Origin: Anthopleura xanthogrammica
Lineage: Eukaryota; Cnidaria; Anthozoa; Actiniaria; Actiniidae
Length of the DNA: 64,000 nt
Direction: 5' to 3'
Assembly (NCBI GenBank): GCA_964019055.1
Contig: OZ025217.1
Location: forward strand, 3,542,501-3,606,500
In this document: one piece after another, positions 26,401 to 40,540 of the stretch
How the letters are laid out: each line of letters begins with the position of its first letter
How positions within the stretch are numbered: position 1 is the first letter of the stretch
Notes under the pieces: model-generated
Databases searched by the model: none
What the model was told of the DNA's origin: nothing
Seen by the model: the letters and a program-made list of their open reading frames with translations, nothing else
Position numbers and translations under genes: made by a program

Positions 26401-29400
26401 AGCCATACATTGCTTTGTATTTGGTTTTGTGGGTGCAAGAAGGTGAACCTGAAGAAAATCTCGAATATCTCTGGCCTTACATAAGCTAGAGCCCCACTGT
26501 AAAACGTTTTATCATTTTTGAACCTCTGGTATCCCATCTAGATAAATAGTTTGGTGATATCACTCGCCGAGAAGTAGAATTGAGGTCTGTTGTGGTGGAC
26601 CATGCGAGGTTTGTCTGTCATATTTCTCTTAGAGCTGAAGACAAGGAGACCCTCCAGAGGGTCAGTGAAAAATCGAACTTCTTTCTTTAGAACCTCAAAA
26701 TTACTTCTTGAAAATCATTATGCCATCGAAAACGGCTAAGTAAATCAAGTTTTGGAGTGAATATCGAGTGAAAAAAAAATTTTCAAAAATTCCAGTTTGA
26801 CAGCCATACATTGCCTTGTATTTGGTTTTGTGGGTGCAAGAAGGTGAACCTGAAGAAAATCTCGAATATCTCTGGCCTTACATTAGCTAGAGCACCACGG
26901 TAAAACGTTTTATCATTTTTGAACCTCTGGTATCCCATCTAGATAAATACTTTGGTGATATCACTCGCCGAGAAGTAGAATTGAGGTCTGTTGTGGTGGA
27001 CCATGCGAGGTTTGTCTGTCATATTTCTCTTAGAGCTGAACACAAGGAGACCCTCCAGAGGGTCAGTGAAAAATCGAACTTCTTTCTTTAGAAGCTCAAA
27101 ATTACTTCTTGAAAATCATTATGCCATCGAAAACGGCTAAGTAAATCAAGTTTTGGAGTGAATATCGAGTGAAAAAAAAATTTTCAAAAATTCCAGTTTG
27201 ACAGCCATACATTGCCTTGTATTTGGTTTTGTGGGTGCAAGAAGGTGAACCTGAAGAAAATCTCGAATATCTCTGGCCTTACATTAGCTAGAGCACCACG
27301 GTAAAACGTTTTATCATTTTTGAACCTCTGGTATCCCATCTAGATAAATAGTTTGGTGATATCACTCGCCGAGAAGTAGAATTTAGGTCTGTTGTGGTGG
27401 ACCATGCGAGCTTTGTGTGTCATATTTCTCGTAGAGCTGAACACAGAGAGACCCTCCAGAGGGTCAGTAAAAAATCCAACCTCTTTCTTTCGAACCTCAA
27501 AATTACTTCTTGAAAATCAGTATGCCATCGAAAACGGCTAAGTAAATCAAGTTTTGGAGTAAATATCGAGTGAAAAAAAAAATTTCAAAAAATCCAGTTT
27601 GACAGCCATACATTGCCTTGTATTTGGTTTTGTGGGTGCAAGAAGGTGAACCTGAAGAAAATCTCGAATATCTCTGGCCTTACATAAGCTAGAGCCCCAC
27701 GGTCAAAGGTTTTATCCTTTTTGAACCTCTGGTATCCCATCTAGATAAATAGTTTGGTGATATCACTCGCCGAGAAGTAGAATTGAGGTCTGTTGTGGTG
27801 GACCATGCGAGCTTTGTGTGTCATATTTGTCGTAGAGCTGAACACAGGGAGACCCTCCAGAGGGTCAGTGAAAAATCGAACTTCTTTCTTTTGAACCTCC
27901 AAATTACTTCTTGAAAATCATTATGCCATCGCAAACGGCTAAGTAAATCTAGTTTTGGAGTGAATATCGAGTGAAAAAAAAAATTTCAAAAAATCCAGTT
28001 TGACAGCCATACATTGCCTTGTATTTGGTTTTGTAGGTGCAAGAAGGTGAACCTGAAGAAAATCTCGAATATCTCTGGCCTTACATAAGCTACAGCCCCA
28101 CTGTAAAACGTTTTATGCTTTTTGAACCTCTGGTATCCCATCTAGATAAATACTTTGGTGATATCACTCGCCGAGAAGTAGAATTGAGGTCTGTTGTGGT
28201 GGACCATGCGAGCTTTGTGTGTAGTATTTCTCGTAGAGCTGAACACAGAGAGACCCTCCAGAGGGTCAGTGAAAAATCGAACCTCTTTCTTTCGAACCTC
28301 AAAATTACTTCTTCAAAATCAGTATGCCATCGAAAACGGCTAAGTAAATCAAGTTTTGGAGTAAATATCGAGTGAAAAAAAAAATTTCAAAAAATCCAGT
28401 TTGACAGCCATACATTGCTTTGTATTTGGTTTTGTGGGTGCAAGAAGGTGAACCTGAAGAAAATCTCGAATATCTCTGGCCTTACATAAGCTAGAGCCCC
28501 ACTGTAAAACGTTTTATCATTTTTGAACCTCTGGTATCCCATCTAGATAAATAGTTTGGTGATATCACTCGCCGAGAAGTAGAATTGAGGTCTGTTGTGG
28601 TGGACCATGCGAGGTTTGTCTGTCATATTTCTCTTAGAGCTGAACACAAGGAGACCCTCCAGAGGGTCAGTGAAAAATCGAACTTCTTTCTTTAGAACCT
28701 CAAAATTACTTCTTGAAAATCATTATGCCATCGAAAACGGCTAAGTAAATCAAGTTTTGGAGTGAATATCGAGTGAAAAAAAAATTTTCAAAAATTCCAG
28801 TTTGACAGCCATACATTGCCTTGTATTTGGTTTTGTGGGTGCAAGAAGGTGAACCTGAAGAAAATCTCGAATATCTCTGGCCTTACATTAGCTAGAGCAC
28901 CACGGTAAAACGTTTTATGCTTTTTGAACCTCTGGTATCCCATCTAGATAAATAGTTTGGTGATATCACTCGCCGAGAAGTAGAATTGAGGTCTGTTGTG
29001 GTGGACCATGCGAGGTTTGTCTGTCATATTTCTCTTAGAGCTGAACACAAGGAGACCCTCCAGAGGGTCAGTGAAAAATCGAACTTCTTTCTTTAGAAGC
29101 TCAAAATTACTTCTTGAAAATCATTATGCCATCGAAAACGGCTAAGTAAATCAAGTTTTGGAGTGAATATCGAGTGAAAAAAAAATTTTCAAAAATTCCA
29201 GTTTGACAGCCATACATTGCCTTGTATTTGGTTTTGTGGGTGCAAGAAGGTGAACCTGAAGAAAATCTCGAATATCTCTGGCCTTACATTAGCTAGAGCA
29301 CCACGGTAAAACGTTTTATCATTTTTGAACCTCTGGTATCCCATCTAGATAAATAGTTTGGTGATATCACTCGCCGAGAAGTAGAATTGAGGTCTGTTGT

Positions 29401-29444
29401 GGTGGACCATGCGAGGTTTGTCTGTCATATTTCTCTTAGAGCTG

Positions 29445-32400
29445 AACACAAGGAGACCCTCCAGAGGGTCAGTGAAAAATCGAACTTCTTTCTTTAGAAG
29501 CTCAAAATTACTTCTTGAAAATCATTATGCCATCGAAAACGGCTAAGTAAATCAAGTTTTGGAGTGAATATCGAGTGAAAAAAAAATTTTCAAAAATTCC
29601 AGTTTGACAGCCATACATTGCCTTGTATTTGGTTTTGTGGGTGCAAGAAGGTGAACCTGAAGAAAATCTCGAATATCTCTGGCCTTACATTAGCTAGAGC
29701 ACCACGGTAAAACGTTTTATCATTTTTGAACCTCTGGTATCCCATCTAGATAAATAGTTTGGTGATATCACTCGCCGAGAAGTAGAATTTAGGTCTGTTG
29801 TGGTGGACCATGCGAGCTTTGTGTGTCATATTTCTCGTAGAGCTGAACACAGAGAGACCCTCCAGAGGGTCAGTAAAAAATCCAACCTCTTTCTTTCGAA
29901 CCTCAAAATTACTTCTTCAAAATCAGTATGCCATCGAAAACGGCTAAGTAAATCAAGTTTTGGAGTGAATATCGAGTGAAAAAAAAAATTTCAAAAAATC
30001 CAGTTTGACAGCCATACATTGCCTTGTATTTGGTTTTGTGGGTGCAAGAAGGTGAACCTGAAGAAAATCTCGAATATCTCTGGCCTTACATAAACTAGAG
30101 CCCCACGGTCAAAGGTTTTATCCTTTTTGAACCTCTGGTATCCCATCTAGATAACTACTTTGGGGATATCACTCGCGGAGAAGTAGAAATGAGGTCTGTT
30201 GTGGTGGACCATGCGAGCTTTGTGTGTCATATTTGTCGTAGAGCTGAACACAAGGAGACCCTCCAGAGGGTCAGTGAAAAATCAAAATTCTTTCTTTTGA
30301 AGCTCCAAATTACTTCTTGAAAATCATTATGCCATCGAAAACGGCTAAGTAAATCAAGTTTTAGAGTGAATATCGAGTGAAAAAAAAAAATTTCAAAAAA
30401 TCCAGTTTGACAGCCATACATTGCTTTGTATTTGGTTTTGTGGGTGCAAGAAGGTGAACCTGAAGAAAATCTCGAAAATCTCTAGCCTTACATAAGCTAA
30501 AGCCCCACGATCAAAAGTTTTATCATTTTTGAACTTCTGGTATCCCATCTAGATAAATACTTTGGTGATATCACTCGCGGAGAAGTAGAAATGTGGTCTG
30601 TTGTGGTGGAGCATGCGAGCTTTCTCTGTCATATTTGTCGTAGAGCTGAACACAGGGAGACCCTCAAGAGGGTCAGTGAAAAATCGAACTTCTTTCTTTT
30701 GAACCTCAAATTTACGTTTTGAAAATCATTATGCCATCGAAAACGGCTAAGTAAATCAAGTTTTGGAGTGAATATCGAGTAAAAAAAAAAATTTCAAAAA
30801 ATCCAGTTTGACAGCCATACATTGCCTTGTATTTGGTTTTGTGGGTGCAAGAAGGTGAACCTGAAGAAAATCTCGAATATCACTAGCCTTACATAAGCTA
30901 GAGCCCCACGGTCAAAGGTTTTATCCTTTTTGAACCTCTGGTATCCCATCTAGATAAATATTTTGGTGATATCACTCGCCGAGAAGTAGAAATGAGGTCT
31001 GTTGTGGTGGACCATGCGAGCTTTGTGTGTTATATTTGTCGTAGAGCTGAACACAGGGAGACCCTCCAGAGGGTCAGTGAAAAATCGAACTTCTTTCTTT
31101 TGAACCTCCAAATTACTTCTTGAAAATCATTATGCCATCGCAAACGGCTAAGTAAATCTAGTTTTGGAGTGAATATCGAGTGAAAAAAAAAATTTCAAAA
31201 AATCCAGTTTGACAGCCATACATTGCCTTGTATTTGGTTTTGTAGGTGCAAGAAGGTGAACCTGAAGAAAATCTCGAATATCTCTGGCCTTACATAAGCT
31301 ACAGCCCCACTGTAAAACGTTTTATGCTTTTTGAACCTCTGGTATCCCATCTAGATAAATAGTTTGGTGATATCACTCGCCGAGAAGTAGAATTGAGGTC
31401 TGTTGTGGTGGACCATGCGAGCTTTGTGTGTAGTATTTCTCGTAGAGCTGAACACAAGGAGACCCTCCAGAGGGTCAGTGAAAAATCGAACTTCTTTCTT
31501 TAGAAGCTCAAAATTACTTCTTGAAAATCATTATGCCATCGAAAACGGCTAAGTAAATCAAGTTTTGGAGTGAATATCGAGTGAAAAAAAAATTTTCAAA
31601 AATTCCAGTTTGACAGCCATACATTGCCTTGTATTTGGTTTTGTGGGTGCAAGAAGGTGAACCTGAAGAAAATCTCGAATATCTCTGGCCTTACATTAGC
31701 TAGAGCACCACGGTAAAACGTTTTATCATTTTTGAACCTCTGGTATCCCATCTAGATAAATAGTTTGGTGATATCACTCGCCGAGAAGTAGAATTTAGGT
31801 CTGTTGTGGTGGACCATGCGAGCTTTGTGTGTCATATTTCTCGTAGAGCTGAACACAGAGAGACCCTCCAGAGGGTCAGTAAAAAATCCAACCTCTTTCT
31901 TTCGAACCTCAAAATTACTTCTTCAAAATCAGTATGCCATCGAAAACGGCTAAGTAAATCAAGTTTTGGAGTGAATATCGAGTGAAAAAAAAAATTTCAA
32001 AAAATCCAGTTTGACAGCCATACATTGCCTTGTATTTGGTTTTGTGGGTGCAAGAAGGTGAACCTGAAGAAAATCTCGAATATCTCTGGCCTTACATAAA
32101 CTAGAGCCCCACGGTCAAAGGTTTTATCCTTTTTGAACCTCTGGTATCCCATCTAGATAACTACTTTGGGGATATCACTCGCGGAGAAGTAGAAATGAGG
32201 TCTGTTGTGGTGGACCATGCGAGCTTTGTGTGTCATATTTGTCGTAGAGCTGAACACAAGGAGACCCTCCAGAGGGTCAGTGAAAAATCAAAATTCTTTC
32301 TTTTGAAGCTCCAAATTACTTCTTGAAAATCATTATGCCATCGAAAACGGCTAAGTAAATCAAGTTTTAGAGTGAATATCGAGTGAAAAAAAAAAATTTC

Positions 32401-33456
32401 AAAAAATCCAGTTTGACAGCCATACATTGCTTTGTATTTGGTTTTGTGGGTGCAAGAAGGTGAACCTGAAGAAAATCTCGAAAATCTCTAGCCTTACATA
32501 AGCTAAAGCCCCACGATCAAAAGTTTTATCATTTTTGAACTTCTGGTATCCCATCTAGATAAATACTTTGGTGATATCACTCGCGGAGAAGTAGAAATGT
32601 GGTCTGTTGTGGTGGAGCATGCGAGCTTTCTCTGTCATATTTGTCGTAGAGCTGAACACAGGGAGACCCTCAAGAGGGTCAGTGAAAAATCGAACTTCTT
32701 TCTTTTGAACCTCAAATTTACGTTTTGAAAATCATTATGCCATCGAAAACGGCTAAGTAAATCAAGTTTTGGAGTGAATATCGAGTAAAAAAAAAAATTT
32801 CAAAAAATCCAGTTTGACAGCCATACATTGCCTTGTATTTGGTTTTGTGGGTGCAAGAAGGTGAACCTGAAGAAAATCTCGAATATCACTAGCCTTACAT
32901 AAGCTAGAGCCCCACGGTCAAAGGTTTTATCCTTTTTGAACCTCTGGTATCCCATCTAGATAAATATTTTGGTGATATCACTCGCCGAGAAGTAGAAATG
33001 AGGTCTGTTGTGGTGGACCATGCGAGCTTTGTGTGTCATATTTGTCGTAGAGCTGAACACAGGGAGACCCTCCAGAGGGTCAGTGAAAAATCGAACTTCT
33101 TTCTTTTGAACCTCCAAATTACTTCTTGAAAATCATTATGCCATCGCAAACGGCTAAGTAAATCTAGTTTTGGAGTGAATATCGAGTGAAAAAAAAAATT
33201 TCAAAAAATCCAGTTTGACAGCCATACATTGCCTTGTATTTGGTTTTGTAGGTGCAAGAAGGTGAACCTGAAGAAAATCTCGAATATCTCTGGCCTTACA
33301 TAAGCTACAGCCCCACTGTAAAACGTTTTATGCTTTTTGAACCTCTGGTATCCCATCTAGATAAATAGTTTGGTGATATCACTCGCCGAGAAGTAGAATT
33401 GAGGTCTGTTGTGGTGGACCATGCGAGCTTTGTGTGTAGTATTTCTCGTAGAGCTG
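29445..33456. repeat. Five-monomer (2,006 bp) tandem duplication in the satellite
   Basis: Private variants such as ATAACTACTTTGGGGATATC (30,150/32,156) and CCCTCAAGAGGGTC (30,662/32,668) recur at +2,006 bp. The copies differ at few sites, for example TGTGTTATATT versus TGTGTCATATT. Confidence 0.85.
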
Positions 33457-34959
33457 AACACAGAAAGACCCTCCAGAGGGTCAGTGAAAAATCGAACCTC
33501 TTTCTTTCGAACCTCAAAATTACTTCTTCAAAATCAGTATGCCATCGAAAACGGCTAAGTAAATCAAGTTTTGGAGTGAATATCGAGTGAAAAAAAAAAT
33601 TTCAAAAAATCCAGTTTGACAGCCATACATTGCCTTGTATTTGGTTTTGTGGGTGCAAGAAGGTGAACCTGAAGAAAATCTCGAATATCTCTAGCCTTAC
33701 ATAAACTAGAGCCCCACGGTCAAAGGTTTTATCCTTTTTGAACCTCTGGTATCCCATCTAGATAAATACTTTGGTGATATCACTCGCCGAGAAGTAGAAT
33801 TGAGGTCTGTTGTGGTGGACTATGCGAGCTTTGTGTGTCATATTTGTCGTAGAGCTGAACACAGAGAGACCCTCCAGAGGGTCAGTGAAAAATCGAACCT
33901 CTTTCTTTCTTTCTTTCGAACCTCAAAATTACTTCTTCAAAATCAGTATGCCATCGAAAACGGCTAAGTAAATCAAGTTTTGGAGTGAATATCGAGTGAA
34001 AAAAAAAATTTCAAAAAATCCAGTTTGACAGCCATACATTGCTTTGTATTTGGTTTTGTGGGTGCAAGAAGGTGAACCTGAAGAAAATCTCGAATATCTC
34101 TGGCCTTACATAAGCTAGAGCCCCACGGTAAAACGTTTTATCATTTTTGAACCTCTGGTATCCCATCTAGATAAATAGTTTGGTGATATCACTCGCCGAG
34201 AAGTAGAATTGAGGTCTGTTGTGGTGGACCATCCGAGCTTTGTCTGTCATATTTCTCTTAGAGCTGAACACAAGGAGACCCTCCAGAGGGTCAGTGAAAA
34301 ATCGAACTTCTTTCTTTAGAAGCTCAAAATTACTTCTTGAAAATCATTATGCCATCGAAAACGGCTAAGTAAATCAAGTTTTGGAGTGAATATCGAGTGA
34401 AAAAAAAATTTTCAAAAATTCCAGTTTGACAGCCATACATTGCCTTGTATTTGGTTTTGTGGGTGCAAGAAGGTGAACCTGAAGAAAATCTCGAATATCT
34501 CTGGCCTTACATTAGCTAAAGCACCACGGTAAAACGTTTTATCATTTTTGAACCTCTGGTATCCCATCTAGATAAATAGTTTGGTGATATCACTCGCCGA
34601 GAAGTAGAATTTAGGTCTGTTGTGGTGGACCATGCGAGCTTTGTCTGTCATATTTCTCTTAGAGCTGAACACAAGGAGACCCTCCAGAGGGTCAGTGAAA
34701 AATCGAACTTCTTTCTTTTGAAGCTCCAAATTACTTCTTGAAAATCATTATGCCATCGGAAACGGCTAAGTAAATCTAGTTTTGGAGTGAATATCGAGTG
34801 AAAAAAAAAATTTCAAAAAATCCAGTTTGACAGCCATACATTGCCTTGTATTTGGTTTTGTAGGTGCAAGAAGGTGAACCTGAAGAAAATCTCGAATATC
34901 TCTGGCCTTACATAAGCTACAGCCCCACTGTAAAACGTTTTATCATTTTTGAACCTCTG

Positions 34960-37060
34960 GTATCCCATCTAGATAAATACTTTGGTGATATCACTCGCCG
35001 AGAAGTAGAATTGAGGTCTGTTGTGGTGGACAATGCGAGCTTTGTGTGTCATATTTGTCGTAGAGCTGAACACAGAGACCCTCCAGAGGGTCAGTGAAAA
35101 ATCGAACCTCTTTCTTTCTTTCTTTCGAACCTCAAAATTACTTCTTCAAAATCAGTATGCCATCGAAAACGGCTAAGTAAATCAAGTTTTGGAGTGAATA
35201 TCGAGTGAAAAAAAAAATTTCAAAAAATCCAGTTTGACAGCCATACATTGCTTTGTATTTGGTTTTGTGGGTGCAAGAAGGTGAACCTGAAGAAAATCTC
35301 GAATATCTCTGGCCTTACATAAGCTAGAGCCCCACGGTAAAACGTTTTATCATTTTTGAACCTCTGGTATCCCATCTAGATAAATAGTTTGGTGATATCA
35401 CTCGCCGAGAAGTAGAATTGAGGTCTGTTGTGGTGGACCATGCGAGCTTTGTGTGTAGTATTTCTCGTAGAGCTGAACACAGAGAGACCCTCCAGAGGGT
35501 CAGTGAAAAATCGAACCTCTTTCTTTCGAACCTCAAAATTACTTCTTCAAAATCAGTATGCCATCGAAAACGGCTAAGTAAATCAAGTTTTGGAGTGAAT
35601 ATCGAGTGAAAAAAAAAATTTCAAAAAATCCAGTTTGACAGCCATACATTGCCTTGTATTTGGTTTTGTGGGTGCAAGAAGGTGAACCTGAAGAAAATCT
35701 CGAATATCTCTGGCCTTAGTTAAACTAGAGCCCCACGGTCAAAGGTTTTATCCTTTTTGAACCTCTGGTATCCCATCTAGATAAATACTTTGGTGATATC
35801 ACTCGCCGAGAAGTAGAATTGAGGTCTGTTGTGGTGGACAATGCGAGCTTTGTGTGTCATATTTGTCGTAGAGCTGAACACAGAGACCCTCCAGAGGGTC
35901 AGTGAAAAATCGAACCTCTTTCTTTCTTTCTTTCGAACCTCAAAATTACTTCTTCAAAATCAGTATGCCATCGAAAACGGCTAAGTAAATCAAGTTTTGG
36001 AGTGAATATCGAGTGAAAAAAAAAATTTCAAAAAATCCAGTTTGACAGCCATACATTGCTTTGTATTTGGTTTTGTGGGTGCAAGAAGGTGAACCTGAAG
36101 AAAATCTCGAATATCTCTGGCCTTACATAAGCTAGAGCCCCACGGTAAAACGTTTTATCATTTTTGAACCTCTGGTATCCCATCTAGATAAATAGTTTGG
36201 TGATATCACTCGCCGAGAAGTAGAATTGAGGTCTGTTGTGGTGGACCATGCGAGCTTTGTGTGTAGTATTTCTCGTAGAGCTGAACACAGAGAGACCCTC
36301 CAGAGGGTCAGTGAAAAATCGAACCTCTTTCTTTCGAACCTCAAAATTACTTCTTCAAAATCAGTATGCCATCGAAAACGGCTAAGTAAATCAAGTTTTG
36401 GAGTGAATATCGAGTGAAAAAAAAAATTTCAAAAAATCCAGTTTGACAGCCATACATTGCCTTGTATTTGGTTTTGTGGGTGCAAGAAGGTGAACCTGAA
36501 GAAAATCTCGAATATCTCTGGCCTTAGTTAAACTAGAGCCCCACGGTCAAAGGTTTTATCCTTTTTGAACCTCTGGTATCCCATCTAGATAAATACTTTG
36601 GTGATATCACTCGCCGAGAAGTAGAATTGAGGTCTGTTGTGGTGGACAATGCGAGCTTTGTGTGTCATATTTGTCGTAGAGCTGAACACAGAGAGACCCT
36701 CCAGAGGGTCAGTGAAAAATCGAACCTCTTTCTTTCTTTCTTTCGAACCTCAAAATTACTTCTTCAAAATCAGTTTGCCATCGAAAACGGCTAAGTAAAT
36801 CAAGTTTTGGAGTGAATATCGAGTGAAAAAAAAAATTTCAAAAAATCCAGTTTGACAGCCATACATTGCTTTGTATTTGGTTTTGTGGGTGCAAGAAGGT
36901 GAACCTGAAGAAAATCTCGAATATCTCTGGCCTTACATAAGCTAGAGCCCCACGGTAAAACGTTTTATCATTTTTGAACCTCTGGTATCCCATCTAGATA
37001 AATAGTTTGGTGATATCACTCGCCGAGAAGTAGAATTGAGGTCTGTTGTGGTGGACCATC
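34960..37060. repeat. Two-monomer (808 bp) repeat with CTTT-expanded members, 2.5 copies
   Basis: GGCCTTAGTTAAAC, GGACAATGCG and the expanded CTTTCTTTCTTTC tract recur at 808 bp spacing. The period exceeds 2 x 401 because the expanded monomer carries extra CTTT units. Two members also lack four bases (CACAGAGACCC instead of CACAGAGAGACCC). Confidence 0.8.
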
Positions 37061-37509
37061 CGAGCTTTGTCTGTCATATTTCTCTTAGAGCTGAACACAA
37101 GGAGACCCTCCAGACGGTCAGTGAAAAATCGAACTTCTTTCTTTAGAAGCTCAAAATTACTTCTTGAAAATCATTATCCCATCGAAAACGGCTAAGTAAA
37201 TCAAGTTTTGGAGTGAATATCGAGTGAAAAAAAAATTTTCAAAAATTCCAGTTTGACAGCCATACATTGCCTTGTATTTGGTTTTGTGGGTGCAAGAAGG
37301 TGAACCTGAAGAAAATCTCGAATATCTCTGGCCTTACATTAGCTAGAGCACCACGGTAAAACGTTTTATCATTTTTGAACCTCTGGTATCCCATCTAGAT
37401 AAATAGTTTGGTGATATCACTCGCCGAGAAGTAGAATTGAGGTCTGTTGTGGTGGACCATGCGAGCTTTGTCTGTCATATTTCTCTTAGAGCTGAACACA
37501 AGGAGACCC

Positions 37510-39930
37510 TCCAGAGGGTCAGTGAAAAATCGAACTTCTTTCTTTAGAAGCTCAAAATTACTTCTTGAAAATCATTATGCCATCGAAAACGGCTAAGTAA
37601 ATCAAGTTTTGGAGTGAATATCGAGTGAAAAAAAAATTTTCAAAAATTCCAGTTTGACAGCCATACATTGCCTTGTATTTGGTTTTGTGGGTGCAAGAAG
37701 GTGAACCTGAAGAAAATCTCGAATATCTCTGGCCTTACATTAGCTAGAGCACCACGGTAAAACGTTTTATCATTTTTGAACCTCTGGTATCCCATCTAGA
37801 TAAATAGTTTGGTGATATCACTCGCCGAGAAGTAGAATTTAGGTCTGTTGTGGTGGACCATGCGAGCTTTGTCTGTCATATTTCTCTTAGAGCTGAACAC
37901 AAGGAGACCCTCCAGAGGGTCAGTGAAAAATCGAACTTCTTTCTTTTGAAGCTCCAAATTACTTCTTGAAAATCATTATGCCATCGGAAACGGCTAAGTA
38001 AATCTAGTTTTGGAGTGAATATCGAGTGAAAAAAAAAATTTCAAAAAATCCAGTTTGACAGCCATACATTGCTTTGTATTTGGTTTTGTAGGTGCAAGAA
38101 GGTGAACCTGAAGAAAATCTCGAAAATCTCTGGCCTTACATAAGCTAGAGCCCCACTGTAAAACGTTTTATCATTTTTGAACCTCTGGTATCCCATCTAG
38201 ATAAATACTTTGGTGATATCACTCGCCGAGAAGTAGAATTGAGGTCTGTTGTGGTGGACCATCCGAGCTTTGTCTGTCATATTTCTCTTAGAGCTGAACA
38301 CAGGGAGACCCTCCAGAGGGTCAGTGAAAAATCGAACTTCTTTCTTTTGAACCTCAAAATTACTTCTTGAAAATCATTATGCCATCGAAAACGGCTAAGT
38401 AAATCTAGTTTTGGAGTGAATATCGAGTGAAAAAAATGTTTGAAAAAATCTAATTTGACAGCCATACATTGCTTTGTATTTGGTTTTGTGGGTGCAAGAA
38501 AGTGAACCTGAAGAAAATCTCGAATATCTCTGGCCTTACATAAACTAGAGCACCACGGTAAAAAGTTTTATGCTTTTTGAACCTCTGGTATACCATCTAG
38601 ATAAATACTTTGGTGATATCACTCGCGGAGAAGTAGAAATGAGGTCTGTTGTGGTAGACCATGCGAGCTTTGTCTGTCATATTTGTCGTAGAGCTGAACA
38701 CAGAGAGACCCTCCAGAGGGTCAGTGAAAAATCGAACTTCTTTCTTTAGAAGCTCAAAATTACTTCTTGAAAATCATTATGCCATCGAAAACGGCTAAGT
38801 AAATCAAGTTTTGGAGTGAATATCGAGTGAAAAAAAAATTTTCAAAAATTCCAGTTTGACAGCCATACATTGCCTTGTATTTGGTTTTGTGGGTGCAAGA
38901 AGGTGAACCTGAAGAAAATCTCGAATATCTCTGGCCTTACATTAGCTAGAGCACCACGGTAAAACGTTTTATCATTTTTGAACCTCTGGTATCCCATCTA
39001 GATAAATAGTTTGGTGATATCACTCGCCGAGAAGTAGAATTTAGGTCTGTTGTGGTGGACCATGCGAGCTTTGTCTGTCATATTTCTCTTAGAGCTGAAC
39101 ACAAGGAGACCCTCCAGAGGGTCAGTGAAAAATCGAACTTCTTTCTTTTGAAGCTCCAAATTACTTCTTGGAAATCATTATGCCATCGGAAACGGCTAAG
39201 TAAATCTAGTTTTGGAGTGAATATCGAGTGAAAAAAAAAATTTCAAAAAATCCAGTTTGACAGCCATACATTGCTTTGTATTTGGTTTTGTAGGTGCAAG
39301 AAGGTGAACCTGAAGAAAATCTCGAAAATCTCTGGCCTTACATAAGCTAGAGCCCCACTGTAAAACGTTTTATCATTTTTGAACCTCTGGTATCCCATCT
39401 AGATAAATACTTTGGTGATATCACTCGCCGAGAAGTAGAATTGAGGTCTGTTGTGGTGGACCATGCGAGCTTTGTCTGTCATATTTCTCTTAGAGCTGAA
39501 CACAGGGAGACCCTCCAGAGGGTCAGTGAAAAATCGAACTTCTTTCTTTTGAACCTCAAAATTACTTCTTGAAAATCATTATGCCATCGAAAACGGCTAA
39601 GTAAATCTAGTTTTGGAGTGAATATCGAGTGAAAAAAATGTTTGAAAAAATCTAATTTGACAGCCATACATTGCTTTGTATTTGGTTTTGTGGGTGCAAG
39701 AAAGTGAACCTGAAGAAAATCTCGAATATCTCTGGCCTTACATAAACTAGAGCACCACGGTAAAAAGTTTTATGCTTTTTGAACCTCTGGTATACCATCT
39801 AGATAAATACTTTGGTGATATCACTCGCGGAGAAGTAGAAATGAGGTCTGTTGTGGTAGACCATGCGAGCTTTGTCTGTCATATTTGTCGTAGAGCTGAA
39901 CACAGAGAGACCCTCCAGAGGGTCAGTGAA
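37510..39930. repeat. Three-monomer (1,202 bp) tandem duplication in the satellite
   Basis: A private A/T-tract variant, GAAAAAAATGTTTGAAAA, occurs at about 38,430 and 39,632. Surrounding variants (GTGGTAGACC, CATCGGAAACGG, GAATTTAGGTC) repeat at the same offset. Confidence 0.8.
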
Positions 39931-40540
39931 AAATCGAACCTCTTTCTTTCGAACCTCAAAATTACTTCTTCAAAATCAGTATGCCATCGAAAACGGCTAA
40001 GTAAATAAAGTTTTAGAGTGAATATGGATTGAAAAAAAGTTTTCAAAAAATCTAATTTGACAGCCATACATTGCTTTGTATTTGGTTTTGTAGGTGCAAG
40101 AAGGTGAACCTGAAGAAAATCTCGAAAATCTCTGGCCTTACATTAGCTAGAGCCCCACTGTAAAACGTTTTATCATTTTTGAACCTCTGGTATCCCATCT
40201 AGATAAATAGTTTGGTGATATCACTCGCCGAGAAGTAGAATTGAGGTCTGTTGTGGTGGACCATGCGAGCTTTGTTTGTCATATTTGTCGTAGAGCTGAA
40301 CACAAGGGACCCTCCAGAGGGTCAGTGAAAAATCGAAATTCTTTCTTTTGAAGCTCCAAATTACTTCTTGAAAATCATTATGCCATCGAAAACGGCTAAG
40401 TAAATCATGTTTTGGAGTAAATATCGAGTGAAAAAAAATTTTCAAAAAATCTAATTTGACAGCCATACATTGCTTTGTATTTGGTTTTGTTGGTGCAAGA
40501 AAGTGAACCTGAAGAAAATCTCGAATATCTCTGGCCTTAC

